From Artemisia argyi (Eukaryota > Streptophyta > Magnoliopsida > Asterales > Asteraceae): a stretch of DNA of 64,000 nt. Each line of letters starts with the position of its first letter. The stretch's first letter is position 1. The notes beneath the pieces are model-generated. The model worked only from the letters and a program-made list of their open reading frames with translations, did not search any database and had not been told where the DNA came from. The stretch lies in assembly GCA_030686995.1 (NCBI GenBank), contig CM060708.1:257332544-257396543 (forward strand). The letters run 5' to 3'. The position numbers and the translations under genes are program-made. This document shows positions 26,959 through 39,684 of this stretch, piece after piece.

Positions 26959-27192
26959 CACTATCGCGACGAGCATTTAACGATCTTTCTATAAACGACC
27001 ACTTTGATATACTTTCGACAAACATTTTACTAACTTTTTTTTCTTCGTTTATTCGCTTTTTTTTCCATTGTTGAAACTTGCATGAGAGATCACATGTGAT
27101 TAAACACTAATTTGAATACTCGACTATCAAAACAAGTAATAAAATGAACATAACTTTTTCCAACCAGATATAACAAATTATATCAAAGATAT

Positions 27193-28962
27193 AGTGTGCA
27201 ATGGGGAATGGACTTGACCTTCCTAGACTTGATCCTAATAAAAATGACAAGATAGTATGGAGGAATAAGGATAACAAAGAGTGTAGATTAAGTGTCAAGG
27301 AAGTATATAAAGATCTGAGGGCTGAGTCAAATGAAGTCAAATGGGCCAATGTTGTTTGGTTCTCACAAAACATCCTAAAACATGCTTTTATTCTATGGTT
27401 GGCTGCTCAATCCAAACTAATGACTTATGATAGAATGGCTAAGTGGGGAAGTTATTATATGAGTGTTTGTACCCTATGTATGAATGATGCAGAAACACAT
27501 GAAACCTGTTCTTTGACTGTCATTTTTCTGCTGCTGTTTGGGACAAATTAAAAAAATATGATAAATGTTCAGATCATGTCTTGTAATTAGAATGATATCA
27601 TCAATAATATAGTAGAAAAGCCATGTAACAATAACATATAGAGCATAGTAAGAAGATTCAGCTTGGCTTCTGCAGTGTATGGTATATGGAGAGAAAGGAA
27701 TCATAGAATTTTCATAGAAGAAAAGTGTAATTGGGAAACTATACTTGGCAATTTGTGATCATGTAAGAAGTAGGCTGATAAGCCAGAAAGCTAACTCAAC
27801 TTCTGCAATTAGTCAAGTGGAGCAAGTTTGGAATGTCAAAATTTGGGAGAATCAACATCTGAGTCCTCTTATGCTGGTCTTAAAGGGGTGTTTGGATGAA
27901 TAAGTTTTGGGAAGCAAATGGCTAGTACCTTATTCCAATTTCATTTCTCTGCCATGAGTAGAGCTATTGCTTACTATGGGTGTTGGGATATCATAGTTAA
28001 GCCATAGTTATTACAATATTGGTACGGTTTTAAAGATGGTATAAAATGTAGTTTCCCGCTATATCTTTTATGGTCTTTCCTGCAATTGCTAAAGTTTTGG
28101 AGGGATCATTAGAGTTCACAGAATGTTCAAAGGAAATACTTTAGTCCTTGTGAGAATATAGGTTATCAGCAGATGATGATTTTCAAGAATATCTGCAAAT
28201 CATTTGTATGGTTTTTTTTTTTTACCATTGCTCAGATTTCCTAAACCTTAAAGGATTCTGAGTTTAAACTCATACCTTGTACTTTTCTTAGTTATATCCT
28301 GTTGTCATCAGCCTGCAAACTTAATTGGCCTTTGTTAGGTGTTAAGGAAGCAGTTGGTGATCATAGGTTTGAGTACTGATTTAGTCCAAAATGTAGGTTT
28401 CTAACTGTGGAGGATGAATGAGTTTGGTGGGGTAGTGTATGAAGCATGGGATAGTGAGGAATGAAAGATGAACCTACTTGGTCCATGTTATACACTACCC
28501 ATAGGAGGTTTCGGTGGTCCTCCCTCAAGGTGTGTGTTCCCTGATGGCTGAAGCCATTTTTAAGAGATGGAAATGTAGGTCATCAGGTATAGCCCTTAAG
28601 TATAAGGGGAAATGGGTTCCTAATGATGCCATCCACCTATCCTACCTTGATCATGTGGATGATGGTTGAATGATCTTGATGGGAAGGTGTGTTGGAAATG
28701 TAGTTAGATGGTATGGTGCTTTTAAAAGGTGAATATCAGTGACTGATATCTGGTTTCTGTTTGATGAAGGTGCCTTGTTTTTGTACTGTTTGCCAGAATT
28801 TAGCGTGGTATGAGATGTTCTGTAGCTTCGTCAGATATCGGATAGTTGTGCTTTTTTGATTTTGTATCTGATTTGGAGATATGTCCAATCAGTTTTGTTA
28901 TTCTTATGAGTTGTACAAAAGTTTTTGAAAGTTAATATAATTCACCTTTGCACAAAAAAAAA
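27193..28962 (+). mobile_element. 5'-truncated LINE (L1-type) with zf-RVT remnant
   Basis: It begins inside the end of ORF2, runs through a 3' UTR and ends in a short A tract (28953-28962). The 3' UTR shares phrases with the LINE at 34143-38976, such as GGAAATGTAG and GAATGAAAGATG, so the two are relatives. The coding part (27201-27551) is the zf-RVT domain. Confidence 0.65.
27201..27551 (+). pseudogene. LINE ORF2 C-terminal zf-RVT domain fragment
   Basis: The frame contains WFSQNILKHAFILWLAAQSK followed by the CTLC zinc-binding pair, the same block as in the longer LINE (FSQNIPKHAFILWL at about 37460-37500). The zf-RVT domain is found at the C-terminus of plant LINE reverse transcriptases. 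The frame is broken after TCSL, where the expected HxxF-C-x-x-S continuation is lost. There is no catalytic domain. Confidence 0.7.
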
Positions 28963-30570
28963 GGAGTTGGATTAAACGCAAAAAATCACATAAGATTTTA
29001 ACTACACGTGATCTCAATCACATGTGGTTTTTAATAATTGTGATGTTATCACATTTGATTATAGAAGTTTCATTAATGAACTGCTATAATATATAATTCG
29101 AATACAGTGTGTGATATATGGTTGGAAAGCATTAATGTGTGTTTTTCATTGCAAAAGACATGAAAAAGTTTTTGATTTATAGACAAATACTTATGTCAAT
29201 TTTAGTACAGATAGTCAATGTTCGAACTTTGATATTAGTGATAAATCACATGTGATATGTAATGTGAATTTCAATACCAAAAATAAAACGTGAAAAAACG
29301 CCCAAAAAAACTTTGTCAAAAGTATATCAAAGTGTCCGTCTATCGAAAGATAATTAAATGCTCGTTATAACGGTATATTTTGTTTTATCAAACGATAAAT
29401 GTTTCATGAGATATTTAAATTATAAAAAATACGTGTAATTGAAATTTTAATTTAATATTTATTAATCCTTCTTTTTTCTCGACAGAAAAGTGAATGACTG
29501 AGATTTGTCCCTTGATACGTAAAAGAGTTTGATAAGTAAAATAACTCACCTCTAAAATAAAACATGGTTTAAACCTCTAATACGATATTTCAACTTTTAT
29601 TCGTGTGAACATATTAATATTCAACATCTCTTTTGTACCAGGAGAACATATAAAATGGATAATCAGATGTTTTATGAGTTTTTAATGGATCAATAGGAAA
29701 GTTCGATTTTGTCAAATTGATGAAATTGAGAATTCTTATTAGTCAATTGAAAGTTAAAATTGAAAAATAATTGATCAAACTTTGATAAATTTAGTGGATA
29801 AAAAATATATATATAAATATACATGTCTAATTTGCGAAAAATAAAAGCTAATTAATAAAATTTTAGGTGTTAGATTTTAAATAAATTATATAGACTTAGT
29901 TAACTTATTAGTTTCATGTTTTTTAATAACTTTATGTATTTAAAAAATACCTCTTAGACTTTATATATTTTAAAAATAATAATAACATGTATGTTGTTGC
30001 TATTTATAAATATCATTATCATTACAAATCACAGGATTATAAATATCAAAATGAAAGAACGAGTTATTGTGATACGTAATAAATATACATAACTGTACAT
30101 GTACTAGCGACTCATGTTATTATTTTTTATAAGTTTAATAAGGATATGTGAGACAAAGTTTTAACATATAAAAAATATTTAAATATACAAATCCAACACA
30201 GGACGTTAATTAACAAAAGATTTTGAGACTACGAATTGTGAAATCTTAGTATAATATCATATTGAAACATCCTACTGCGCAGCATGTGTACTCGGCTAGT
30301 TATAACCATATTACTATAAAAAAAATTACATAACATTATTGAAAAATAGTATTTAACAATTTCGTATATACACACGAACAACAATGCCAAAATAGATATT
30401 CACACGATAGAAATTTACATTTTTAACAAGTGTATTATTGAAATACAATAAGTATATAATTTGTATTCACAGATAATTAAAGTTTAGATGTATCACGACT
30501 TATATCGACCACAAAGTAAGATTTATTGCAAAACTACGTTTATAGGCAAAGGATATAACTAGTCACTTTT
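28963..30570. other. AT-rich stretch, partly right arm of the inverted-repeat element
   Basis: After the right arm (to about 29375) the sequence is AT-rich with no gene recognised. A CTAGT at 30297 preceded by GC-rich words could be a worn Helitron end but has no convincing hairpin. Confidence 0.4.
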
Positions 30571-30950
30571 TTAGCAAAGAGAGGCAGCAACCACAAAAGA
30601 TTAGATATCACTCTTCGTAATTGGGGAAATTTATACAGGAAAAGATACATCCCAAACAAAATTTACATGAGAGTTAAAAGCTATTTTAGCAACACGATAA
30701 GCCGCTAAATTACATTCGCGCTTAACCTATTAGAAAGAGAGAGCTAATGAGGATGCCCATAGCTTAATGTCATGAATGATGGCAGCTACGGTCTAAGGAG
30801 GGTCGGCTTATGAAGAAACAAATGAGATAGCCAATTTTGAGTCCGACTCAATTGTTGCATTTGCCAAAGAGAGAGCTAAATGACAAGAGTTTCTAATGGC
30901 TAAAACTTCAGCCATAAGCGGATCAACGCGGAACAAATCTCGCTAAAACA
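30571..30950 (-). pseudogene. RNase H-like (RVT_3-type) domain relic
   Basis: The minus strand reads DPLMAEVLAIRNSCHLALSL, then IESDSKLAISF, and later RECNLAAYRVAKIA. This order (AE-x-x-A-hydrophobic, E-x-D-S, and R-x-x-N-x-x-A-x-x-x-A) is that of plant RVT_3 RNase H-like domains, usually derived from LINE reverse transcriptases. The frame carries stops after FVSS, after ADPP, after LSF and after FPV, so it is dead. No RT is seen next to it. Confidence 0.6.
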
Positions 30951-31660
30951 TAACAAAATTGATCAATGATTAATCAACATGATCTCACAGATTGAAATAT
31001 CTCAAATTGAGTTGACTTAAGAAACTTCCGTACAACACGAAGGTGGCAATACATGTACATTCGCATCGATTAAAATTTTGTACGCTAAAAATCAAATAAA
31101 ACTGGTTAATCCATGTGCGTGAATATAATTTCATTTTGTGCAGAAAAACACACAACAAACCATATTCTCGAATCTGTGTTTACTCCAGTCCTAAAAGTCA
31201 AACCCTTTTATGTGGGTCATCAAAAAGAATTACAAATAAGATAAAACCCTTGCGAAACACCCTCAAAACACAATAAAAGCCCAAAATTCAGAAAAAAGAT
31301 TCACAAGAAAATAAGAACAAAAAAAATACCAACTTTAATCACACCAATTATCAAACTTTACATACATTTCCATTGTCCCCAATTCAATCAATATTCCAAA
31401 ATGTTAATTTTAGATGATCTAACCATACCAAATAAATCATAAGCCCAAAACCAAATAAGCCATAAGCCGGCTATGTAAGCCGAAACTAACACCCCCTAAA
31501 TCAAGTTTACTTAAAGGCTGCTCACATGATGATCCTCTTAACCTTTCGCGAAAATTAACTCCTCTTTACCATTCGCGAAAATTGAACCGATAGGTTACTT
31601 CCAGTTCCAAATACCTAAACATCCGAAACCAACTAAGCTACGCGCTGAACGCGAAATAAA
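30951..31660. other. 3' flank of the RLP44-like gene
   Basis: No separate gene seen. The part nearest 31660 is the probable 3' UTR of the minus-strand gene. Confidence 0.4.
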
Positions 31661-32482
31661 TCAATAATCGGGCATCATTTGAGTAATCTTCCCCTCTTGT
31701 TCATCAGCCATCTTCTTATCATTAACTCTCAACCAAACACACACCACAGTAAAACTCAAAACCAAGCTCAGCAACCCACTCCCCAATCCAATAGCCACAA
31801 TCACTACCACTGACAACCCTTTACTTTTCATTGGCCCCAAAGGGTACCCATAAAGACCCTTATTTCCATAAAAAGAACTCACATTAAACCGGTTCAAATT
31901 CCCGGTCCGGTTCCCTAAACTAGCCGGAATTACACCGGATAGCTTGTTATTGCTCACATCAAACACAGATAACCGCATTAACGACCCGAACTGAAATGGG
32001 ATTGTGCCCGTTAGCTCATTTTCATGTAAATCTATAACATTTAAGTAAATGCAATTAGCGACGGTTGGTGGGATGTCGCCAGAAAGATGATTAGACGACA
32101 GGTTGAGCACAGCAAGGTTAACCAACAACCGGAGGTCCGGTGGGATTATCCCGGTGAGTGAGTTGTTTGAAAGGTCTAAAGACTGTAAATTAGTGCAGTT
32201 TGATATAAAGGGTGAGATTGTACCATGAAGGTTCAAGTTAATTAGCGACAGTTTGTAAATCCGTCCGTTGTTGCAAGTAGCACCGACGAGATTTGATAAG
32301 AAACCAGAACATGGGTTTTGGAAAGTGGGTTTTGTCCAGTTTTGTAAATTATGATCTGGGTCTTGGATAGAATTGAATAAATTGGTCAAACAAGATTCAT
32401 CATTGGGATCTGGTGTTGATGGTGGTAAGAAGATTGAACATATTATGAGTGAGATTATAAGTTTGAGTTTTGTAAATCTCAT
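31661..32482 (-). CDS. RLP44: RLP44-like leucine-rich-repeat receptor-like protein (273 aa)
   Basis: A single-exon gene. The protein has a signal peptide (residues 1-22), a cysteine-bearing LRR N-cap ([12 protein letters not shown]...NPCSGF, ~28-60), about four to five plant LRRs (~76-190, with [16 protein letters not shown] and [13 protein letters not shown]), a YGYPL juxtamembrane motif, a transmembrane helix (~225-247) and a short ~25-residue cytosolic tail ending KITQMMPDY. There is no kinase domain. Length, [24 protein letters not shown] and the MPDY end match Arabidopsis RLP44, a plasma-membrane protein that links cell-wall pectin state to BAK1/brassinosteroid signalling and to phytosulfokine receptors. 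The ATG at 32482 is preferred over the in-frame ATG at 32686 because the signal peptide follows it directly and family members have ~274 residues. No defects are seen. Confidence 0.92.
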   Translation of the reverse strand: MRFTKLKLIISLIICSIFLPPSTPDPNDESCLTNLFNSIQDPDHNLQNWTKPTFQNPCSGFLSNLVGATCNNGRIYKLSLINLNLHGTISPFISNCTNLQSLDLSNNSLTGIIPPDLRLLVNLAVLNLSSNHLSGDIPPTVANCIYLNVIDLHENELTGTIPFQFGSLMRLSVFDVSNNKLSGVIPASLGNRTGNLNRFNVSSFYGNKGLYGYPLGPMKSKGLSVVVIVAIGLGSGLLSLVLSFTVVCVWLRVNDKKMADEQEGKITQMMPDY

Positions 32483-33019
32483 GACTAAAAAAAAGAAAAA
32501 GAGTTGAAGAATGGGGTGTGTGAATTTTGGGATGATGAATTGAAGAAAAGGTGAAATTTGGTAGTGCGCATGTGAAATGGGTGATGAGTAAATGTTTGGA
32601 AAAGTTAAATTTGAATGGAAGAAGAGGGTAAAATGATATGGTTTTGGGCCATGTGGAAAGGGATTATAGATGACTTGTGGTGGCACTAACTTAGAATTTG
32701 GTTAACATGTGCATCACTGTATTGGATTTTGGAATGGTTGTGTTCAGGTTGGCTTTCAAGAGTCGTGAGGTTTTTGTTAAGAGAAAGACCGGGTGTAACA
32801 AGGAGACTTTTAGCATTTAATCTCGTCATATTAGGTTTAGTTTTCTTTTATTACAATCAATTTCATTATCAATTTAGTATAATAAGATAATTAATTTTAT
32901 CACAAAAATATATCTCATTTCTTTTTTCTCTGAAATGATGAATATTATTATAACACAACATATAGCTGTTACAGTTAATACAACTAGAACTCAAAATGGA
33001 CAAGTCCCATTTGAGTCTA
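32483..33019 (-). promoter_or_regulatory. upstream region of the RLP44-like gene
   Basis: A possible weak TATA (CTATAATCC, minus strand, about 32669-32661) would give a leader of roughly 150 nt. No other element was recognised. Confidence 0.3.
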
Positions 33020-33490
33020 AATCCAGAGAAGTTAACATTCAGCAAAAACATCGAGATAAACTGAATACAATTCACCATTCTTCTAGTCTAGAACTTACAG
33101 CAGTGTACTAGATGAACCAGTCCTACGCAACCATGGAGAAACCACACATCTTGGCTACATTTCCTTCTTACAAACACCCTACCTAAATGCCCTAGTAGCC
33201 CATACTAGCAGCAATTAGAGGCTCTTGTAGAAGGCTTCACCCAGAATGTATGTAAAACTCAGTTCTATTGGGGATCCACAACCAAAGAGCTACATTTCCA
33301 AATAATTGGCATCACTCAAAATGACTAGACTTACCTAAGGATACATCCCACCAGCCTACATTTCCCACTTAGTGATATCTCAGCACCCATGCAGCTACAT
33401 CCTCACACAGATACCAAGAGACCACAAAATACGCATCATCTGACTGGCATTCCACCAAGAGTGCAGGCAACCTACTTTATGACTTTAAGT
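33020..33490 (-). mobile_element. LINE 3'-UTR-like fragment, antisense
   Basis: On the minus strand the text repeats GGAAATGTAG-type phrases (three copies, about 60-120 bp apart), as do the 3' UTRs of the two plus-strand LINEs. No coding part or A tail is clear. Weak evidence. Confidence 0.3.
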
Positions 33491-33674
33491 GGGCCTTTAA
33501 CAATATGACCCACTTAAAAATATATCTCACTTAAACACATATATGACCCACAAAAACACACACTCATGACTTGGTCTTTTCATTGATCGAGTCCTCCATT
33601 TTGTTCTTGAAGACGCATGCTCCCAGGGCACCGTAATAAGGTACAACGCGTCTTGGGTCTCTAAGACTTGGTCG

Positions 33675-33790
33675 TAAGATCCTTTTTATGGTCGGTAGGT
33701 ATTGTATCAGGTCAACTAGATCCGGATAAAGGAGGTTTTTGTTAACAGTAGGGTATTGTATCTGGTCAACAAGATCCGGATAAAAGTTAT
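33675..33790. repeat. imperfect tandem repeat (~62 bp, two copies)
   Basis: GGTATTGTATC-GGTCAAC-AGATCCGGATAAA occurs at about 33697 and again at about 33751. A 122-codon minus-strand frame across it (33564-33932) owes its length to the repeat and has no recognisable domain. Confidence 0.6.
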
Positions 33791-34142
33791 TCAAGTTGGT
33801 TAATAAGGTTTCAAAATTTGAAAGACTTAATATTACATGACTTTGATAGAGGTTCGAGTTAATTGGGTTCGTGTTATAGAAAATCATGAAAAGAGACGTA
33901 AAAAATGAAAAGAGATTAAAAGATTCATACATATATTTTGGTCAAACTACACTCGACTAAAGGCCAAACTTCACTCAAAACTGGGAAATAGCAAGAGTTC
34001 GGGTTAATTAGATTTAATTAATAATCCGAATAAGGTTATTATCCCATATTAACGTATTGGATTAAACTTATTGAAGTTCGAGACGTGTCGGGTTAGGTTG
34101 TTTGTACACCTCAAGTTAAGAGTACCACAAAGTGCGAAATTA

Positions 34143-34283
34143 GACACCAAATAATTTTGCTTCTAAACAAAAGGAGGAGAATGATGTAATGCCTGATGTA
34201 ATGCCTGATGAGAATGGGATAGCACAAGGTATGGAAGGAGATGTTATAGATGGAATAGATAGAGGGGCGTTTGGTAACCAATA
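34143..34283 (+). pseudogene. LINE ORF1 C-terminal remnant
   Basis: An acidic frame (NDVMPDVMPDENGIAQGME) is open from just after a TAG at about 34140 to the TAA at 34281-34283. Its stop is about 10 bp from the ORF2 ATG, as in plant L1 elements. No zinc knuckle remains. Confidence 0.45.
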
Positions 34284-34292
34284 AATGTGTCT

Positions 34293-37200
34293 ATGGATCT
34301 TAAAATTGGATGTTGGAATATCAGAGGTTTGAGTACCTCTGATAAACAAAAGGAGGTGAGGAAGTATATTGATGATGAGAAGTTACATGTATGTGGTATT
34401 ATTGAAACTCAGTTAAAAACAAAAAGGTTACAAAGAATTGGTGATAACATTTTTCAGAATTGGAGTTGGGTTCATAATATGAGGTTTTGTGATAAGGGGT
34501 GCAGAATTATGGTAGGGTGGAATAGTGATATTGTTAATGTGAATGTTATCCACTATAATAAGCAATCTATATTGTGCAAAATAGAACCCATTATTGGTAA
34601 TATGGCCATATTTTGTATAATTATATATGCTGCTAATAGTGGAAATGAAAGGAAGATGTTGTGGAATGAAATGGGACAGTATAAGATGTTGGTGGACAAT
34701 AACCCTTGGGTTATTATGGGTGATATGAATGTTACTCTTGACCCTAAAGAACATTCTTCTGGTAGTTCTAGTACGACCAAAGATATGTTGGATTTCAAGG
34801 AATGTGTTAATATGATTGAAGTGGAGGATATAACAAGCAGTGGTCTCTTCTATACTTGGACAAAGAATCTTCATAAAAATAAAGTTGGTGATTGCACTGG
34901 TGTTCTTAAAAAGCTTGACAGAGTGATGGGAAGTGAAGAATTTATTTGTAAGTATTCAAATTCTCATGCTATCTTCCTTTCATATCTAATATCTGATCAC
35001 TGCCCTGTTATTCTAGTTATACCTAATGTTGTTCATACAAGAAAGAAAGCATTTAGGTTTGCTAATTTTGTCACTAATAATGAGGAGTTTCAAGAAGTGG
35101 TTAAGAAGTACTGGGGGCATGCAGTTCAGGATGTCAAATGTTTAAAGTTGTGAAGAATCTTAGACTTCTTAAAACACATCTAAAGAGGCTAGCATGGAAA
35201 AATGGGGATGTATTTGAAAATGTGAAAAGTATTAGAGAAGAGCTAAAGGAAGTGCAGAGTAAGATTGACTTGAATCCTAATGACAAAATGCTAAGGGAAG
35301 AAGAGAGTAAAATTCTAAAGTTGTATTATGATGCTTTGAAGGTGGAAGAAAAGTTTTTATATCAGAAAGCTAAGATCAATTGGTTGAGTTTGGGAGACAG
35401 AAATAATGCCTTCTTTCATAGGGTGTTAAAGGGAAGAAACCATAGGAATAGGATCAATGCTGTTCATGATGAAAATGGTGTCAGATATGTGGATGATCAA
35501 GTTGCTGAGCAGTTTGTCAAGCATTTCAAGAATTTTTTGGGAGAAAGTGTTCCAGTGATGAATACTCATGATGCTAATATTCTGTTTCCTAATAAGCTAA
35601 GTATTGAAGAAGCTGAGTTCATGGTGAGAAAGGTTACTGATTGTGAAGTTAAGAAAGCAATGTTTTCTATTGATGGCAACAAAGCTCCTGGTCCAGATGT
35701 TTTTTCTGCTCATTTCTACAAAAATGCTTGGCACATTGTTAGTGATGATATATGCAAGGCTGTTAGGGAGTTTTTTTGACAATGGGAAGTTTCTTACTGA
35801 GGTTAATTCTACTTTAATTGCTCTTGTTCCCAAGATTCAGACTCCTGCTAAAGTGTCTGACTACAAGCTAATTGCTTGCTGTAATGTCATCTATAAATGT
35901 GTGAGTAAGATCATTACTGAGAGAATGAAGAAGTATCTTGGGAAGCTTGTTAGTAATAATCAAAGTGCTTTTATCCCAAATAGACATATCCAGGACAACA
36001 TTTTGATTTCTCAAGAATTACTAAAAGGGTATGGGAGGAAAGAGGGTCCTAGCAGAGTTGCTCTCAAAATTGATTTGAAAAAAGCATATGATACAGTAAA
36101 CTGGAATATCTTGGAATATATTCTTCATGGGTTTAGATTTCATAATAGAATGGTGCAGTAGGTCATGAAGTGTGTGTCTTCTACATAATTTTCTATAAGT
36201 GTTAATGGGGAGAATTGTAGATACTTTAAAGGGTGGAGAGGTCTCAGACAAGGGGATCCAATATCCCCTTATTTGTTTACTATAGTCATTGAAATCATGA
36301 ATCTTTTAATGGTTAGGAGAGCAGAGAATGACAACAATTTTCAATACCACTTTGGCTGCAAGAAGGTGAAGCTTACACATGTTTGTTTTTCTGATGATCT
36401 ACTCATGTTTTGCCATGGAGACAAAGGGTCTGTTAATGTTGTTAAGGAGGTTATTGAAGAGTTTGGGTCAATTTCTGGATTGCAACCTAACTATAATAAA
36501 AGTACTATCATATTTGGAAGTGTGCATGATGAAGTTAAGAAGGAAATTTTAGAGGTTGTGCCATTCAAAGTGGAAAAGCTTCCTGTGAGATATCTGGGTG
36601 TACCTTTGCTCACTAAAAGGATTGGAGTTAGAGAATGCAAATGCCTAATTGATAAAGTGAGAAACAGGATACTTAATTGGAAGAATAGGTGCTTGTCTTA
36701 TGCTGGTAGGCTTCAATTGGTGGCATCTATTTTGGAATCCATACATGTTTATTGGGCAACTGTGTTCTTGTTACCTCAATCAGTGGTTAATGATATTAAT
36801 AAGCTCCTTAAAGGGTTTCTTTGGAACCAGAATGAGAAAGCAGATGGTAAAGCAAAAGTTGCATGGAAGAATTTGTGTAAGCCTAAAAGCAAAGGAGGTA
36901 TTGGTTTGAAAAAATTGAGTATTTGGAATAAAGCTATGATTTCAAAGCACCTTTGGTACATTGCTATGGATAAAGATTCTTTGTGGGTTAAGTGGATAAA
37001 TACTTTCAAATTAAAAGGTAGAAGTGTGTGGGAAGTTTGTGAGGATTCTAATGATAGTTGGGGTTGAAAGAATATTTTAAGAATGAGACAAGAAGTTAGA
37101 GGTCGTATGGTTAAAAAGCTGGGTGATGGGGCAAGCACTTCAATGTTGGTTGATAATTGGTCTGAGTTTGGTGCCATCAATACTTACATCACATATAGGG

Positions 37201-37964
37201 ATCTCTATGATGAAAGATACAATGTTAACATGACTGTCAGGGAGTTTGTTGAAAGAAGTAGTGGAAATTGGCCAAGTTCATGGAATAATAAGCTTCCAGT
37301 TAATATTTTGAATCAACGGATTGTCCTTAATGATGAGCAACATGACGAGTTGATGTGGAGGTGCAGTGATGGTGCTTTAAGAAAATTCTCAGTTAAACTA
37401 GCTTACAATGATCTGACTAATGATGGAGTTGAAGTCCCATGGAGCAAGTTGGTTTGGTTTTCACAAAATATACCCAAACATGCATTTATTTTATGGTTAA
37501 CTATCCAGGGTAAATTGACTACTCAGGACAGATTGAGGAAGCGGGGTTCTTATGATGTGATGGTATGTTCTTTGTGCTACAAGGAGATGGATTCACATGA
37601 GCACTTATTCTTCAAATGTAAGTACTCTAATGAAGTATGGGCTAAGGTACTAATGAAAATTAATGGAGAGCAATGGGCTGATATGGATTGGAAGGATCTC
37701 ATTGAGCCGTTTTCTAATATGAAGAATGGCAATACTATTGGCAGTGTTGTTAGAAGACTATGCTTGGCAACTTGTGTGTACATGGTATGGCAGGAAAGAA
37801 ACAGTAGAATATTCATAGAAGAGAAAAGAAATGTGGAAGTGCTTGTTCAATGTATCTGTGATACTATTAAGTGCAGATTGAGCAATTTATCTGTTAAGAA
37901 AACTAGAGCAACTATTGGTGTTGAAAAGGTTTGGGATGTGAAATTTAAATACTCAACAAAGTGA
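34293..37964 (+). pseudogene. LINE ORF2: endonuclease, reverse transcriptase, zf-RVT
   Basis: The AP-type endonuclease begins at ATG 34293 with GCWNIRGL (catalytic Asn), IIETQ (Glu), GDMN (Asp) and SDHCP (His). The RT has NKAPGPD (about 35675), the LKKAYDTVNW block with its Asp (about 36080), LRQGDPISPYLF (about 36245) and FSDDLLMF (about 36390), the YxDD box as FSDD. The C-terminal zf-RVT domain follows (37083-37964). Defects: a frameshift at about 35138-35150, a second at about 35770 (a run of seven T), TAG at 36160 where GTGCAG-W-V is expected, TAA at about 36186, and TGA at 37065-37067 in SWG-W-KNIL. The catalytic residues are all still present, so the copy is recently dead. Confidence 0.88.
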
Positions 37965-38923
37965 ATTCTGGATAGTGGTTTGAGGTTCTGGAATGGATGG
38001 CTAGAATGTTGTTGATTGTGATACTATGTTCTAATTTAAAGGGTGTTTGGCAGAGTGATACTGGTGGCTATGGATTAGTACATACTGTATAGTATTACTA
38101 TCAATAAATGATCTATGGTTATTAAGATCATTCTCATCCAGTGTATTGAATGTGGATGTGCAGAGGTGATATTACTTGCTATCTCTGCAGTATTAAGGTT
38201 CTTAACCTTCTCTTCAGTTTCTGCTTTATAGAATCTGAATGAGATGTGTTCACTTAAAGATGATGGCTTTGTACCTTGGGGTTCTAATAGTTCATAGGTG
38301 TTTTTTCTGAAAATCTTTATTATAGGCCTTTGTTAGGTAATAATAGAGGTGTTTGAGTTAAAGGCAGTCTATGATCTATTGTGAAAACCATAAAGTGAGT
38401 ATCCATCTTTGTAGGGTAAAGTGAACAGGTGTGGTGGTGCATGTTTCTAGGAATTGTGAGGAGTGAAAGATGGGCCTACATGGTCCTAGATATGCACTAC
38501 TAAGGAGGTAATGGTTGATACTCATTGCAAGGTTGTGTTCTCAACTGTGTGAAGCCATTGTAGTAAATGGAAATGTAACACAGTTGGTATAGCACTTGCT
38601 ATGGAGAGGTTATGGGTTCCTAGTGAAGCCACTAATCTATCTCATCATGGTTATTGTCGTGGCAGGTTGAATGATCATGATGGGTAGATAAGGTGGAAAT
38701 GTAGCTAGATGGTATTGGTGCATTATTAGGTGAATATTGGCTGCTGCAGCATGGTTGTGTTTGTTGTTTGGGCTGCAGAATGAATGGATGTGAAGACTAT
38801 CTGTTTACAAGATTTTATAGTCATGTTTCAATGCTCTGATTGTTAGGCATGTCTATAGTTCTGTGTATAATTGTATGAGGTTTAAGTGTTTTAATAATAT
38901 ATGTTTACCTTTTCCACCCACAA

Positions 38924-38924
<1 letters not shown>

Positions 38925-38976
<52 letters not shown>
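38925..38976 (+). repeat. (TAA)n LINE tail / microsatellite
   Basis: About seventeen TAA units at the 3' end of the LINE. Confidence 0.9.
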
Positions 38977-38978
<2 letters not shown>

Positions 38979-39374
38979 GTATACTTTTAAACATATATCC
39001 AAATTGGTATTTGGTCTGAAACTGTACAAGTGTATTGTTAGAATTTTTAAGTTTTTCCAAATGATTCAAATGTTTTCGAGTAAAAACGGATCAAAGACTA
39101 GAACTGAAAATAAATAAGCTATATAATGCTTGAAAAGATGTTGCGTAAAGATATTTGTGGTAATTTGTGACATGTCACTGTCATCGACAAACATACATAT
39201 ACAATAAAGAAGAAGCATGCACGCTTGACTGATGCATACATTGTCGACAATATCCCCACATCTCAGGTTATGGATCACAACAAAATAATACATTAACTTA
39301 AACTAAAAACAAGATCTACACTTTTCGGCTAAAAACCTCTACCCTTTCTATTTTCAGAGAGTCTAAGACTCTAA
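38977..39374. other. short intergenic spacer
   Basis: Nothing recognised between the LINE tail and the Harbinger-like element. Confidence 0.4.
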
Positions 39375-39441
39375 GAGCACACAGTGTGTTCACATTTTTA
39401 GTGAGTGAAAGGTTAACATTTTTGCGTTAAAGCCACGTTAA

Positions 39442-39459
39442 CCCCCCCCCCCCCCCCCC
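39442..39459. repeat. C tract
   Basis: Run of 18 C near the left end of the Harbinger-like element. Confidence 0.9.
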
Positions 39460-39676
39460 ACCAAAACGCGCGCACACAAGTTAAAGTTGCGTTAAAGGAG
39501 TATGTTAAACGTTTAACGTTGCGTTAAAGGGTGAAAAGCAATTAAAAAAAATCACTTCACCCCCCTCAAATGGCTATTATGACAGTTGGGTTAGAAAAAA
39601 AAAAAACTTTACCACCCTCAACATTTATAAACGGCTACTTTGACTAAAAAAAAAATCAAAGCTAGTTTCCCACCAC

Positions 39677-39684
39677 TATAAATA
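39677..39684 (+). promoter_or_regulatory. TATA box of the Harbinger ORF1
   Basis: TATAAATA lies 128 bp upstream of the ORF1 ATG at 39805, a normal plant promoter geometry. Confidence 0.55.

Larger units (their letters stand above)
26959..29375. mobile_element. inverted-repeat element interrupted by a LINE fragment
   Basis: The left arm (about 26959-27192) is repeated in inverse orientation at about 29050-29375. Matching words include ACGAGCATTTAA, CACTTTGATATACTTT and TCACATGTGATT, in the same order outward from the centre. The LINE fragment 27193-28962 occupies the middle. The left tip reads CACTATCGCGACGAG, which is suggestive of a CACTA-type end, but the right tip is diverged and no duplication was found, so the superfamily is open. 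Confidence 0.5.
34143..38976 (+). mobile_element. L1-type LINE, inactivated, with (TAA)n tail
   Basis: Order: C-terminal end of ORF1 (34143-34283, ends TAA overlapping the ORF2 leader), ORF2 (34293-37964), ~960-bp 3' UTR, and a (TAA)n tail at 38925-38976. ORF1 lacks its 5' part, so the copy is 5' truncated. No target duplication was found by eye. The 3' UTR resembles that of the LINE fragment at 27193-28962. Confidence 0.85.

Noticed and set aside
30280..30300. Possible third Helitron end (GC-rich words followed by CTAGT)
   Set aside because: No convincing hairpin and no matching 5' end was found.
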